From: Streptomyces litmocidini
Lineage (GTDB): Bacteria > Actinomycetota > Actinomycetes > Streptomycetales > Streptomycetaceae
Assembly: GCF_014649755.1 (NCBI RefSeq)
Contig: NZ_BMTQ01000001.1
Location: 1 to 64,000, forward strand
Length of the DNA stretch: 64,000 bases
Direction of reading: 5' to 3'
Shown: one piece after another, positions 24,447 to 32,622 of the stretch
How the letters are laid out: each line of letters opens with the position of its first letter
How positions within the stretch are numbered: position 1 is the first letter of the stretch
Made by a program: the position numbers and the translations under genes
The notes under the pieces: model-generated
What the model was told of the DNA's origin: nothing
The model's input: only the letters and a program-made list of their open reading frames with translations
Databases searched by the model: none

Positions 24447-25487
24447 TCAGCTCGCTACTCGCGCGGCGAGCGCGTCGCCGATCTCGTCCGTCGTGCGGAA
24501 GGAGTCGCCGCGCTCGGTGAGGTCGGCCGCGACGGCCTCCTCGACCCGGGCGGCCTCGGCCTCGTAGCCGAGGTGGCGGAGCAGGAGGGCGACGGAGAGG
24601 ACGGTGGCCGTGGGGTCGGCCTTGCCCTGGCCCGCGATGTCCGGCGCGGAGCCGTGGACCGGCTCGAACATGGACGGGAACTCGCCGCTCGGGTTGATGT
24701 TGCCCGAGGCGGCGACGCCGATGCCGCCGGAGACGGCCGCGGCGAGGTCGGTGATGATGTCGCCGAAGAGGTTGTCGGTGACGATCACGTCGAAGCGGGC
24801 CGGGTCGGTGACGAGGAAGATCGTCGCGGCGTCGACGTGCAGGTAGTCGGTGGTGACCTCGGGGTACTCCTGGGCCACCTTGTGGAAGGTGTCCGTCCAG
24901 AGGTGGCCGGCGAAGGTCAGCACGTTGTTCTTGTGGACCAGCGTCAGCTTCTTGCGCGGGCGGGCCTGGGCGCGGGCGAAGGCGTCCCGGACCACGCGCT
25001 CGACACCGAAGGCGGTGTTGACCGAGACCTCGGTGGCGACCTCGTGCGGGGTGCCCTTGCGGATGGTGCCGCCGTTGCCCGTGTACGGGCCCTCGGTGCC
25101 CTCGCGGACCACGACGAAGTCGATCTCGGGCTGCCCGGCGAGCGGGGTGGCCACGCCGGGGAGCAGCTTCGAGGGACGCAGGTTCACGTGGTGGTCGAAG
25201 GCGAAGCGGAGCTTCAGCAGGAAGCCGCGCTCCAGGACGCCGGAGGGCACCGACGGGTCGCCGATGGCGCCGAGCAGGATGGCGTCGTGCTTCTTGAGGG
25301 AGGCGAGGTCGGCGTCGGTGAGGGTCTCACCGGTGGCGTGGTAGCGCCTGGCGCCGAAGTCGTACTCCTCGGTCTCCAGCTTCACGTCCTGGGGAAGGAC
25401 GGCCGCGAGGATCTTGAGGCCCTGGGCCACGACCTCCTGGCCGATGCCGTCGCCGGGAATGACTGCGAGATTGATGCTGTGAGACAT
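24447..25487 (-). CDS. leuB: 3-isopropylmalate dehydrogenase
   Basis: A 346-residue NAD-dependent beta-decarboxylating dehydrogenase of leucine synthesis. Visible motifs are the N-terminal [16 protein letters not shown], the substrate-binding [25 protein letters not shown], and [31 protein letters not shown] with the metal-binding aspartates, then [14 protein letters not shown]. Length is typical of the short actinobacterial form. The ATG is 6 bases from a TAGGGT box with a GTGTCA -35 at 17-bp spacing, so a leaderless transcript is likely. Confidence 0.94.
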   Translation of the reverse strand: MSHSINLAVIPGDGIGQEVVAQGLKILAAVLPQDVKLETEEYDFGARRYHATGETLTDADLASLKKHDAILLGAIGDPSVPSGVLERGFLLKLRFAFDHHVNLRPSKLLPGVATPLAGQPEIDFVVVREGTEGPYTGNGGTIRKGTPHEVATEVSVNTAFGVERVVRDAFARAQARPRKKLTLVHKNNVLTFAGHLWTDTFHKVAQEYPEVTTDYLHVDAATIFLVTDPARFDVIVTDNLFGDIITDLAAAVSGGIGVAASGNINPSGEFPSMFEPVHGSAPDIAGQGKADPTATVLSVALLLRHLGYEAEAARVEEAVAADLTERGDSFRTTDEIGDALAARVAS

Positions 25488-25493
25488 GTCGGC

Positions 25494-25499
25494 ACCCTA
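25494..25499 (-). promoter_or_regulatory. -10 box TAGGGT for leuB, leaderless geometry
   Basis: Minus strand GTGTCA, 17 bases, TAGGGT, 6 bases, ATG. The same TAGGGT-N6-ATG layout occurs at accB. Confidence 0.55.
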
Positions 25500-25578
25500 C
25501 TCTTCGTCCCATCGTCTGACACGTTCCGTCCGCCATGTGGACGAAGCGCCATGTCGCGGGACGGGATCCGGGGCGGGA

Positions 25579-25710
25579 TCAGTGACCGGTGGAGCCGCCG
25601 TTGTCGCGGCGGTCGAGGGCCCGCTGGAGGGCGGCGGCGGCGTTCTGGCGGGCCTCGTCGCTGGGACGGTTGGCGGAGTGGCGGACGCGGCGGGCGGTCT
25701 GAGCGGCCAT
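25579..25710 (-). CDS. Small Arg/Ala-rich protein
   Basis: A 43-codon frame, MAAQTARRVRHSANRP to RRDNGGSTGH, preceded by GAGGAG 10 bases before its ATG. It is basic and helical in its middle part (DEARQNAAAALQRALD). I do not recognise a function. Codon bias and the good Shine-Dalgarno support a real gene. It lies 91 bases upstream of leuB, and repeats with operator form lie just before it. Confidence 0.6.
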   Translation of the reverse strand: MAAQTARRVRHSANRPSDEARQNAAAALQRALDRRDNGGSTGH

Positions 25711-25729
25711 GGGGGATCGACTCCTCGAG

Positions 25730-25768
25730 ATCAGTGGTGATCCGGACGTGCGGAGATCAGTGGTGATC
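25730..25768. repeat. Two copies of the palindrome GATCAGTGGTGATC
   Basis: The 14-base element occurs at 25730-25743 and 25755-25768 inside a 16-base direct repeat with 25-bp period. Each copy has GATCA/TGATC arms around GTGG. It sits 20-58 bases upstream of the 43-residue gene, a likely regulator binding region. From 25769 to 25983 I see only promoter-like AT-richer sequence. Confidence 0.5.
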
Positions 25769-25983
25769 GAAGGCGCCGGAAGGGGCGGGGAGCGCCGCCA
25801 CAGGGATTGCCTGCGCAGGGCGTCGCGCTCTCGGCCGCCATTCGCTTGATGAAGCGAGACGTTCGGCTCCTACAAAGCTAGGGCAGGCTTCCGCATCTGT
25901 CTCCACAGTTACTCGGACTTCCTACTATCTGAGACGGCGCCGCACCCTCCGTGCCGCACGGTTCGCCTACCTAGATTGCTTTC

Positions 25984-25995
25984 CTACCTAGGTAG
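25984..25995. promoter_or_regulatory. Palindrome CTACCTAGGTAG before the padR gene
   Basis: A perfect 12-bp palindrome 15 bases upstream of the padR ATG; a half copy CTACCTAG is at 25967-25974. Its position over the promoter suggests PadR autoregulation. Confidence 0.55.
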
Positions 25996-26010
25996 TGATC
26001 TGATGTGCCC

Positions 26011-26352
26011 ATGGCCGCAGACCGCAGATCCAGCTGGCTCAAGGGCGTCCTCGACCTGCTCGTCCTCTCCTGCCTGACCGACGGAGAGAGCTACGGGTAC
26101 GAGATCGCGAAGGCGCTCGACGGGGCGGGCCTGGGCGAGATCAAGGGCGGGACGCTCTATCCCGTACTGAACCGCCTGGAGCAGGCCGGGCTGGTGGAGG
26201 CCGAGTTCCGCGCCGCCGAGCGCGGGCCCGGGCGCCGCTACTACCGGCTCACCGACCCGGGCCGGGCGCACCTCACGGCCGAGAGCGAGGCCTGGTCGGA
26301 GTTCCACCGGGCCGTACGGACGCAACTGCACGCAGGGGGAACCGCATCATGA
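26011..26352 (+). CDS. PadR family transcriptional regulator
   Basis: A 113-residue winged-helix repressor: WLKGVLDLLVLSCLTDGESYGYEIAKALD, then the GTLYPVLNRLEQAGLVEAEFR recognition/wing region and GPGRRYYRLTDPGRAHLTAE. The short C-terminus marks the PadR-s2 type. The ATG at 26011 is taken as the start; an in-frame GTG two codons upstream is possible. No Shine-Dalgarno is clear, and the promoter palindrome lies very close. The stop overlaps the next start (ATGA), so the two are coupled. Confidence 0.9.
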   Translation: MAADRRSSWLKGVLDLLVLSCLTDGESYGYEIAKALDGAGLGEIKGGTLYPVLNRLEQAGLVEAEFRAAERGPGRRYYRLTDPGRAHLTAESEAWSEFHRAVRTQLHAGGTAS

Positions 26353-27086
26353 CCACCGACGCCTACTTCGCCGAGCTGACCGACGCGCTGCGCGCCGCGG
26401 GGGTGCCCGAGGAGCAGATCGCGCGGACGACCGACGAGCTGCGCGGGCACCTCGCGGAGACGGGGACCTCCCCGGAGGAGGAGTTCGGGCCGGCCGAGGG
26501 CTTCGCGGCCCGGCTGGGCGGGCCGGTCCCGGCCCCCGGGGAGCCGGACGGGGCGGCGGAGCACTGGACGTGGACCGCCGACCTCTTCAACGACCGCCGG
26601 ATGCTGGACGTCCACGGCGCCCAGGGCTGGGAGGTGGAGGGCCTGGACTCCCTCGGCCGCTTCGTCTGCCGCCGCGCGCCGGGGGTCGCGCTCGCCTGGG
26701 AGTACCGCCGCGAGGTGATCACCGGGCGCAGGCGGGCCCGCGTCCTCGACGAGCTCACGCCGGAGGGCTGGGAGCTGTGCGGCGAGTGGCTGGTGTACGG
26801 CTACTTCAAGCGGCCGCGCGCGGCGACGGCCGGGCCGGCGGGCGCCGTGGAGGCGCCGCCGGCAGCCCCGCACCGGTGGCTGTTCCTGAGCCGCCGGGGC
26901 AAGGCGGCGCTCGCGGTGTGGTGCGTCCTGGTGGGCGGCGCGCTGACCTCGTTCCTCGCCGGAGGGATCGGGCCCTCCGGGCTCGCGATCGCGGTCGCCG
27001 TCGTTTCGTCGCTCTCCGCCGTGTACACCTCCCGCCTGGAGACGGCGGCGGGCGACGCCCGGAAGAAGGCCACCGACCGGCGCTGA
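26349..27086 (+). CDS. PadR-linked membrane protein, HAAS-like N-terminus
   Basis: A 245-residue protein. Residues 1-60 (YFAELTDALRAAGVPEEQIARTTDELRGHLAE) resemble the short helical module that commonly partners PadR-s2 regulators. Residues about 75-155 form a soluble Trp-rich segment (MLDVHGAQGWEVEGLDSLGRF, TPEGWELCGEWLVYGYF) similar to DUF2812/DUF4177-type domains. Two C-terminal transmembrane helices follow, then a basic tail. In other systems such proteins act as membrane partners or targets of the PadR switch; the function here is unknown. Confidence 0.75.
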   Translation: MTTDAYFAELTDALRAAGVPEEQIARTTDELRGHLAETGTSPEEEFGPAEGFAARLGGPVPAPGEPDGAAEHWTWTADLFNDRRMLDVHGAQGWEVEGLDSLGRFVCRRAPGVALAWEYRREVITGRRRARVLDELTPEGWELCGEWLVYGYFKRPRAATAGPAGAVEAPPAAPHRWLFLSRRGKAALAVWCVLVGGALTSFLAGGIGPSGLAIAVAVVSSLSAVYTSRLETAAGDARKKATDRR

Positions 27087-27093
27087 CGCGTCC

Positions 27094-27507
27094 TCACGTC
27101 ACGTCGCCGTCCCGCCGGTCGAAGGCCGGCGGGACGGCGGGGCCCGGCAGGGTTCCTCCACCGGCGGGGCGCAGGAGGACGAAGCCCTCCCCCTCCTCGG
27201 CGGGGCGGACGACCCCCGGGCCCGAGCGCTTCGAGGCGTCCCTCGCGGAGCCGCCGGCCGCGCGCCCGGTAGAGCGCGGCCCCCTCGGCGGAGGCGCCGA
27301 GCGCCCCGAAGGCGTACGCCCCGTCGGTCACCCGCTCCGGCCCGGCCGTCACCCCGCCGCCGAGCCCCCGCCGTCGGCGGTCCCGCCGTCGGCGGTCCCG
27401 CCGGACGGCGACCCCTTCCACGCGTCCGACGCGGTGCGGGCACCCCCGGTGGAGCGCCCGGCGCCGCACGACGGCGCCGTGGGCGGCGATGCCCCCCCCA
27501 CAGACAC
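27094..27507 (-). pseudogene. Possible frameshifted gene, function unknown
   Basis: On the minus strand a GTG at 27507 opens a frame reading ASPPTAPSCGAGRSTGG to ADGGTADGGGSAAG, which stops near 27345. The next frame continues with codon bias as VTDGAYAFGALGASAEGAALYRARG and is lost near a C5 run at 27213-27217. The first frame then resumes as VVRPAEEGEGFVLLRPAGGG and ends DRRDGDVT with TGA at 27094-27096. Two single-base changes would restore one protein of about 135 residues. The antisense frame is also open, so strand is uncertain. It contains two tandem 15-bp repeats near 27370-27402. Confidence 0.3.
27106..27138 (+). terminator. Hairpin after the PadR operon
   Basis: GCCGTCCCGCCGG and CCGGCGGGACGGC form a perfect 13-bp stem with a 7-base loop, 19 bases past the stop at 27086. 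Confidence 0.7.
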
Positions 27508-27519
27508 CTAACCGCTGAA

Positions 27520-27590
27520 TAACCATTGACAGGTTAGGTTCGCTCCTGATTGAGTCGCCCCATAACCGGTGAGCGACAAATGAGGGGTTA
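27520..27590. promoter_or_regulatory. Repeated TAACC/GGTTA elements before the hydrolase gene
   Basis: TAACC-ATTGACA-GGTTA (27520-27536) encloses a TTGACA -35-like hexamer, and TAACC (27563-27567) pairs with GGTTA (27586-27590) just before the start codon. The arrangement suggests a repressor that recognises TAACC half-sites. Confidence 0.4.
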
Positions 27591-27595
27591 GAACA

Positions 27596-28474
27596 ATGTC
27601 CGTGCTGCCGACCCACCACCGCACCGTCACCGTCCGGGGCCACGAGATCGCCTACCGCGAGGCCGGACCGGCCGACGCCCCCGTACTGCTCCTGCTGCAC
27701 GGCTTCCCCACCAGCTCGCACATGTTCCGCGACCTGATCCCCCTGCTCGCCGGCTCCCACCGGCTCATCGCCCCCGACCACCTGGGCTTCGGCCGCAGCG
27801 CCGCACCCTCCGCCGCCGACTTCGACTACACCTTCGCCGGACTGGCCGCGCTCACCGCCGAGTTCACCGAGGCCCTCGGCCTGGACCGGTTCGCGCTCTA
27901 CATCCAGGACTACGGCGCCCCCATCGGCCTGCGCCTCGCCCTCGCCCACCCCGAGCGGATCACCGCGATCGTCACCCAGAACGGCAACGCCTACGAGGAG
28001 GGACTCGGCGCCGAGGCCTGGGCCCCCGTCCTCGCCCTGATCGAGGAGCGCACCCCCGAGACCGAGGGGCCGGTCCGCGCCATCCGCTCCCTGGACGGCA
28101 TCCGGTGGCAGTACGAGACGGGCGTCCCCGCCGCGTACCGGGACCTGCTCAGCCCCGACGCCTGGCACCACGACGCGGCCCTGATGGCCCGCGAGGGCCA
28201 GGACGACATCCAGCTGGGCCTGATCGCCGACTACGGCTCCAACTTCGCCCTCTACCCGGCCTTCCAGGAGTACTTCCGCACCTCCCGGGTCCCCCTCCTC
28301 GCCGTCTGGGGCGAGGGCGACCAGGTCTTCGTCCCCGCCGGCGCCGAGGCCTTCCGCCGCGACCTCCCGGACGCCGAGGTCCACCTGCTGCCCACGGGCC
28401 ACTTCGCCCTGGAGACCCACGCGCCGCAGATCGCCTCACTGATCGGCGACTTCCTGGGGCGCCGCCTGTCCTGA
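27596..28474 (+). CDS. Alpha/beta hydrolase, haloalkane dehalogenase/epoxide hydrolase type
   Basis: A 292-residue soluble hydrolase: oxyanion motif LLLHGFPTSSHMFRDL, PDHLGFGRS, and an aspartate nucleophile elbow IQDYGAPIGLRLA instead of the serine of esterases. The acid lies in VWGEGDQVFVPAGA and the catalytic His in PTGHFALETH. An Asp nucleophile is characteristic of haloalkane dehalogenases, epoxide hydrolases and fluoroacetate dehalogenases; the substrate is unknown. GAGGGG precedes the ATG. The last 39 bases overlap a convergent small gene. Confidence 0.87.
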   Translation: MSVLPTHHRTVTVRGHEIAYREAGPADAPVLLLLHGFPTSSHMFRDLIPLLAGSHRLIAPDHLGFGRSAAPSAADFDYTFAGLAALTAEFTEALGLDRFALYIQDYGAPIGLRLALAHPERITAIVTQNGNAYEEGLGAEAWAPVLALIEERTPETEGPVRAIRSLDGIRWQYETGVPAAYRDLLSPDAWHHDAALMAREGQDDIQLGLIADYGSNFALYPAFQEYFRTSRVPLLAVWGEGDQVFVPAGAEAFRRDLPDAEVHLLPTGHFALETHAPQIASLIGDFLGRRLS

Positions 28475-28681
28475 CCCGCTCTCCGGCCCGGCGGACGGAG
28501 ACGGGCCGGGGCCCAGGGCCCCGGCCAGCCGAAGGCACACCCGGACGCGCTCGGAGGGGGCGCAGTCGGACAGCATCGCCCGTACGTGACGGACGATGAG
28601 CAGGTCCCGGACGGTCCGGGCCACCGCCGGCAGCACCCCCAGGGCGAGAACCACCAGCGCGAACACCACGTCCCCCCTCAC
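28436..28681 (-). CDS. Small single-span membrane protein
   Basis: An 81-residue protein starting MRGDVVFALVVLALGVLPAVARTVRDLLIVRHVRAML, with one hydrophobic helix at residues 5-22 followed by a basic stretch. Its GTG overlaps the stop of the upstream gene (GTGA), so it is translationally coupled to it. Its 3' end overlaps the convergent hydrolase gene by 39 bases. No family recognised. Confidence 0.6.
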   Translation of the reverse strand: MRGDVVFALVVLALGVLPAVARTVRDLLIVRHVRAMLSDCAPSERVRVCLRLAGALGPGPSPSAGPESGSGQAAPQEVADQ

Positions 28682-29607
28682 AGGTACCGTCGCAGGTTGG
28701 TCGCGGCGATCCGGTCGCGGTCCGCCGCATCGCCGTCGCGGCACCATGACGGGTTCAGACAGCGGAGGACGACGCTGGCGTCCCCCAGGTCGATCCGCTC
28801 CTCATGAGGCTCGCGGGCGAAGGCGGGTCGGAAGTCGATCGACTCGGTCCCGGTCTCGATTCCGCTGCCGCGCAGGGCGGCGGCCAGCTCCCCGGCCGGC
28901 ATGCCGCAGCACCACTCGAGAACGATGTCGTGGTGGTGGTGGGTGTACGTGTTGACCCACCCGTGCGAGGAACCGGCGCGGTTGATCAACAGGGGCCTGC
29001 GAAGGACCCTGCTGAAAAGCAGGTCCCGGGCCCCGGGGGTCCAGTGGAGTCCGCCGTCCGTGTTCCAGTCGGCGAGCTCGTCGCTCTCGGCGCGCGAGAG
29101 CCGGTCCGGCTCGTCCCGCCAGACCGGGGACAGCCCTTCTCCGACGGCCGGGAGCACCGGCCCGCCCCGGACGTCCAGCCCCTCCAGCCGTAGACGGGCG
29201 GAGGACCCGGCGTCAGCCAGGAACCAGTCACCGGCACGACGGCGCACCCGCAGACCGGCCACTCCCCGCAGACCGCCGTAGTCCGCGTCGAACACGGGGA
29301 GGAGATCGGCCAGCATCCGCCTCGCCATGACCGGATGGAGACACAACGTGATCCGCTCGCCCTCCAGCCGCACTCCCCGCAGCCCGAGGACGGCACTGTC
29401 GAGCTGCCGGTCGCGGAGAGCATCCGCCAGGGTGTGCGCGACACGGGCCTCGAAGCACCTCTGCTCGGCCGTGGCGGCGTCGGGAACAGGCCGACGCAGT
29501 GAAACGAGGCCTTCCGCCGCCGAGGTGAGGCAGAGGTTGTACCCCATACCGGTCGCACGACTGCACACGGTGGCCGCGCGCTTCCGATTGCTCTGTCGTT
29601 TGGACAT
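28678..29607 (-). CDS. Unrecognised protein with His-rich motif
   Basis: A 309-residue soluble protein I cannot place. The ATG at 29605-29607 has GGGGAG 5 bases upstream. N-terminal part: MSKRQSNRKRAATVCSRATG and GYNLCLTSAAEGLVSLRR; middle: arginine-rich strands (LRVRRRAGDWFLADAG); C-terminal part: WVNTYTHHHHDIVLEWCCGMP and VVLRCLNPSWCRDGD. The His4 run near two cysteines could bind metal. It is coupled to a small membrane protein gene (ATG/GTGA overlap), suggesting a two-component unit at the membrane. Codon use is somewhat less GC-biased than neighbours, hinting at accessory origin. Confidence 0.6.
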   Translation of the reverse strand: MSKRQSNRKRAATVCSRATGMGYNLCLTSAAEGLVSLRRPVPDAATAEQRCFEARVAHTLADALRDRQLDSAVLGLRGVRLEGERITLCLHPVMARRMLADLLPVFDADYGGLRGVAGLRVRRRAGDWFLADAGSSARLRLEGLDVRGGPVLPAVGEGLSPVWRDEPDRLSRAESDELADWNTDGGLHWTPGARDLLFSRVLRRPLLINRAGSSHGWVNTYTHHHHDIVLEWCCGMPAGELAAALRGSGIETGTESIDFRPAFAREPHEERIDLGDASVVLRCLNPSWCRDGDAADRDRIAATNLRRYL

Positions 29608-29781
29608 ACGTCTCCCCGTGACCCTGCCCGGCACGATCACTGAGGGCGCACGTACATCCTGACAACCACGCATCGCCGCAGGTGGGTTCGTGAGAGCCCT
29701 TCGCTCCCCTTGGGTGTTGCCGGGACCCCAAGGTCTGGAACGCGTCCCCATGCCGACGCCCCGTCAGGCTAACGCATGAGA

Positions 29782-29822
29782 ACCGCCCCCGTCCTGGATT
29801 GGGGGGCCAGGAGGGGGGCGGT
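29782..29822 (-). terminator. Hairpin after the proline catabolism operon
   Basis: ACCGCCCCCGTCCTGG and its near-perfect complement (one mismatch) form a 16-bp stem with a 9-base loop, 29 bases after the P5C dehydrogenase stop. Confidence 0.75.
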
Positions 29823-29850
29823 GATCAGGAGCCTCCACGAGGCGGGGGCG

Positions 29851-31482
29851 TCAGCCCATGTGCGGGTAGCCGTACTCGGTCGGCGGGACCAGCGTCTCCT
29901 TGATGGCGCGGGTCAGCGTCCAGCGCATCAGGTTCTGCGGGGCGCCGGCCTTGTCGTTGGTGCCGGAGGCGCGACCGCCGCCGAAGGGCTGCTGGCCGAC
30001 GACGGCGCCGGTCGACTTGTCGTTGATGTAGAAGTTGCCCGCGGCGAAGCGGAGCTTCTCCATCGTGTACGCGGCGGCCGCGCGGTCGCCGGAGATGACC
30101 GAGCCGGTGAGGGCGTAGTCCGAGACCGACTCCATCTGGGTCAGCATCTCGTCGTACTTGTCGTCCTCGTAGACGTGGACCGCCAGGATCGGGCCGAAGT
30201 ACTCGGCCTTGAAGACCTCGTTCTCCGGGTCGTCGCAGACGATGACGGTCGGACGGACGAAGTAGCCCACCGAGTCGTGGTAGGTGCCACCGGCGATGAT
30301 CGTGCAGCTCGGGTCGGCCGCGGCACGGTCGATCGCCGCCTTGTTCTTGGCGAACGAGCGCTCGTCGATGACGGCGCCGATGAAGTTCGACAGGTCGGTG
30401 ACGTCACCCATGGCGATGCCGTCGACCTCGGCCGCGAACTCCTCCTTGAAGCCGTCGTTCCAGATCGACGCCGGGACGTAGGCGCGGGAGGACGCGGAGC
30501 ACTTCTGGCCCTGGAACTCGAAGGAGCCACGGGTCAGCGCCGTCTTCAGGACGGCGCGGTCGGCGCTGGGGTGGGCGACGACGAAGTCCTTGCCGCCGGT
30601 CTCGCCGACGATCCGCGGGTACGAGCGGTACTTCTCGATGTTGTTGCCGACCGTCTTCCACAGGTGCTGGAAGGTCTTGGTCGAGCCGGTGAAGTGGATG
30701 CCGGCCAGGTCGCGGTGGTTCAGGGCCACCTCGGAGACGGCGATGCCGTCGCCGGTCACCAGGTTGATGACGCCCTTCGGCAGGCCGGCCTCCTCCAGGA
30801 GCTCCATGAGGAGCACGGCGGAGTGGGTCTGCGTCGGGGACGGCTTCCAGACCACCACGTTGCCCATGAGGGCGGGGGCGGTGGGCAGGTTGCCCGCGAT
30901 GGCGGTGAAGTTGAAGGGGGTGATCGCGTAGACGAAGCCCTCCAGCGGGCGGTGGTCCAGACGGTTCCACACACCCGGGGAGTTCGCCGGCGGCTGCTCG
31001 GCGAGGATCTGGCGGGCGTACGCCACGTTGAAGCGCCAGAAGTCGACGAGCTCGCACGGGGTGTCGATCTCGGCCTGCTGGGCGGTCTTCGACTGGCCGA
31101 GCATGGTGGACGCGGCCAGCGTCTCGCGCCACGGGCCGGCGAGCAGCTCGGCGGCGCGCAGGATGATCGCGGCGCGGTCGTCGAAGGACATCGCGCGCCA
31201 GGCCGGGGCGGCGGCCAGGGCGGCGTCGATGGCGTCCTGGGCGTCCTGCTCGGTGGCGCCGCGGAAGGTGCCGATGACGGCCTTGTGGTTGTGCGGCTGG
31301 ACGACCTTGAACTCCTCGCCGCCACCGAGGCGCTTCACGCCACCGATGGTCATCGGCAGCTCGCGCGGGTTCTCGGCCAGCTCCTTGAGCTTGGTCTCCA
31401 GGCGGAGGCGCTCGGGGGAACCGGGGGCGTAGCTGTGCACCGGCTCGTTGACCGGAGCGGGGACCTGGGTGACAGCGTCCAT
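29851..31482 (-). CDS. pruA: L-glutamate gamma-semialdehyde (1-pyrroline-5-carboxylate) dehydrogenase
   Basis: A 543-residue NAD-dependent aldehyde dehydrogenase, second step of proline to glutamate. The catalytic Cys is in FEFQGQKCSASSRAYVP, the general base Glu in RIVGETGGKDF, the cofactor loop in VVWKPSPTQTHSA and FTGSTKTFQ. Length and the N-terminus match the monofunctional RocA/PruA group. It follows proline dehydrogenase by 30 bases; AAGGAG precedes the ATG. The pair faces a PucR-type regulator. Confidence 0.93.
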   Translation of the reverse strand: MDAVTQVPAPVNEPVHSYAPGSPERLRLETKLKELAENPRELPMTIGGVKRLGGGEEFKVVQPHNHKAVIGTFRGATEQDAQDAIDAALAAAPAWRAMSFDDRAAIILRAAELLAGPWRETLAASTMLGQSKTAQQAEIDTPCELVDFWRFNVAYARQILAEQPPANSPGVWNRLDHRPLEGFVYAITPFNFTAIAGNLPTAPALMGNVVVWKPSPTQTHSAVLLMELLEEAGLPKGVINLVTGDGIAVSEVALNHRDLAGIHFTGSTKTFQHLWKTVGNNIEKYRSYPRIVGETGGKDFVVAHPSADRAVLKTALTRGSFEFQGQKCSASSRAYVPASIWNDGFKEEFAAEVDGIAMGDVTDLSNFIGAVIDERSFAKNKAAIDRAAADPSCTIIAGGTYHDSVGYFVRPTVIVCDDPENEVFKAEYFGPILAVHVYEDDKYDEMLTQMESVSDYALTGSVISGDRAAAAYTMEKLRFAAGNFYINDKSTGAVVGQQPFGGGRASGTNDKAGAPQNLMRWTLTRAIKETLVPPTEYGYPHMG

Positions 31483-31512
31483 GAGTCTCGATACTCCTTG
31501 TGAGAGGTGGGC

Positions 31513-32439
31513 TCAGCCCTTGGTGAGGATGGAGCGGACGAAGAAGAGGAGGTTGGCCGGCTTCTCCGCGAGGCGGCGCATGAAGTAGCCGTACCAGTCG
31601 GTGCCGTACGCGGTGTAGACGCGCATGCGGTGGCCCTCGGCGGCGAGCCGGTTCTGCTCCTCGCTGCGGATGCCGTACAGCATCTGGAACTCGTACTCGT
31701 CCAGCTTGCGCCCGGCGCGGCGGGCCAGCTCCTGGCCGATGGAGATCAGGCGCGGGTCGTGCGAGCCGATCATCGGGTAGCCCGTGCCGTCCATCAGGAT
31801 CTTCATGATCCGGACGTACGCCTTGTCGATCTCGGCCTTGTCCTGGAGGGCGACGGAGGCGGGCTCCTTGTAGGCGCCCTTCACGATCCGGACGCGGGAG
31901 CCGTTCGCGGCGAGGCGTCGGGCGTCGTCCTCGGTGCGGAAGAGGTAGGCCTGGATGACGCAGCCGGTCTGCGGGAAGTCCTTCCGCAGCTCCTCGTGGA
32001 TGGCGAACATCGAGTCGAGGGTGGTGTGGTCCTCGGCGTCCAGGGTGACGGTGGTGCCGATCTCGGCGGCGGCGGCGACGACCGGGCGCACGTTGGCGAG
32101 GGCCAGCTCGTGGCCGTTCTCGAGCGACTGGCCGAACATCGACAGCTTCACGGACATCTCGGCGCGGGCGCCGAGGCCCAGCTCCTTGAGGCGGCCGATG
32201 AGCTCCAGGTAGGCGTCCCGGGCGGCGTACGACTGCTCGACGGTGGTGATGTCCTCACCGACGACGTCGAGGGTGACCTCCAGGCCGCGGCCGCTCAGCT
32301 CGGAGACGATCGGGACGACGTCGTCGACCGTCTCGCCGGCGATGAAGCGGGCGACGACCTGCTTGGTCCCGGGGGCGGCCGAAACGAGACGGCGCATCTT
32401 GTCGCTGCGCGACGCGGCGAGGATCACGGGACCCAGCAC
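31513..32439 (-). CDS. Proline dehydrogenase
   Basis: A 308-residue FAD-dependent monofunctional proline dehydrogenase (PutB/FadM type) catalysing the first step of proline degradation, usually membrane-associated. Barrel motifs: [69 protein letters not shown] and the substrate arginine region [29 protein letters not shown]. The GTG start has GGAGG at the right distance. First gene of the put operon. Confidence 0.93.
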   Translation of the reverse strand: MLGPVILAASRSDKMRRLVSAAPGTKQVVARFIAGETVDDVVPIVSELSGRGLEVTLDVVGEDITTVEQSYAARDAYLELIGRLKELGLGARAEMSVKLSMFGQSLENGHELALANVRPVVAAAAEIGTTVTLDAEDHTTLDSMFAIHEELRKDFPQTGCVIQAYLFRTEDDARRLAANGSRVRIVKGAYKEPASVALQDKAEIDKAYVRIMKILMDGTGYPMIGSHDPRLISIGQELARRAGRKLDEYEFQMLYGIRSEEQNRLAAEGHRMRVYTAYGTDWYGYFMRRLAEKPANLLFFVRSILTKG

Positions 32440-32479
32440 GGGAACCTCCAGAAGGACAGGGTGACGAAAGGTGCCCTAC

Positions 32480-32501
32480 CCGGTCTTTTGCAAAGAACCG
32501 G
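32480..32501. promoter_or_regulatory. Inverted repeat in the divergent put promoter region
   Basis: CCGGT-CTTT-TGC-AAAG-A-ACCGG is an inverted repeat of 9 pairs with one extra base, 40 bases upstream of the proline dehydrogenase start and about 120 bases upstream of the PucR gene. It is the best candidate operator in 32440-32622. Confidence 0.45.
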
Positions 32502-32622
32502 GAACAGCACGAAGAACCACCGTGAAACCTATGGACCGCTCCGATCGTCCGCCATCTACAGCTGTCACGCATCCGTGCACGGCATCTCATACACATGTCT
32601 GAGCGGGTGCGAGAATGGCGCC

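Noticed and set aside
26570..27511. Plus-strand 313-codon frame running past the PadR partner gene
   Set aside because: Its first half is a shadow of the PadR partner, it crosses a terminator, and the second half is low-complexity. It is kept only as an alternative strand for the 27.1-27.5 kb region.
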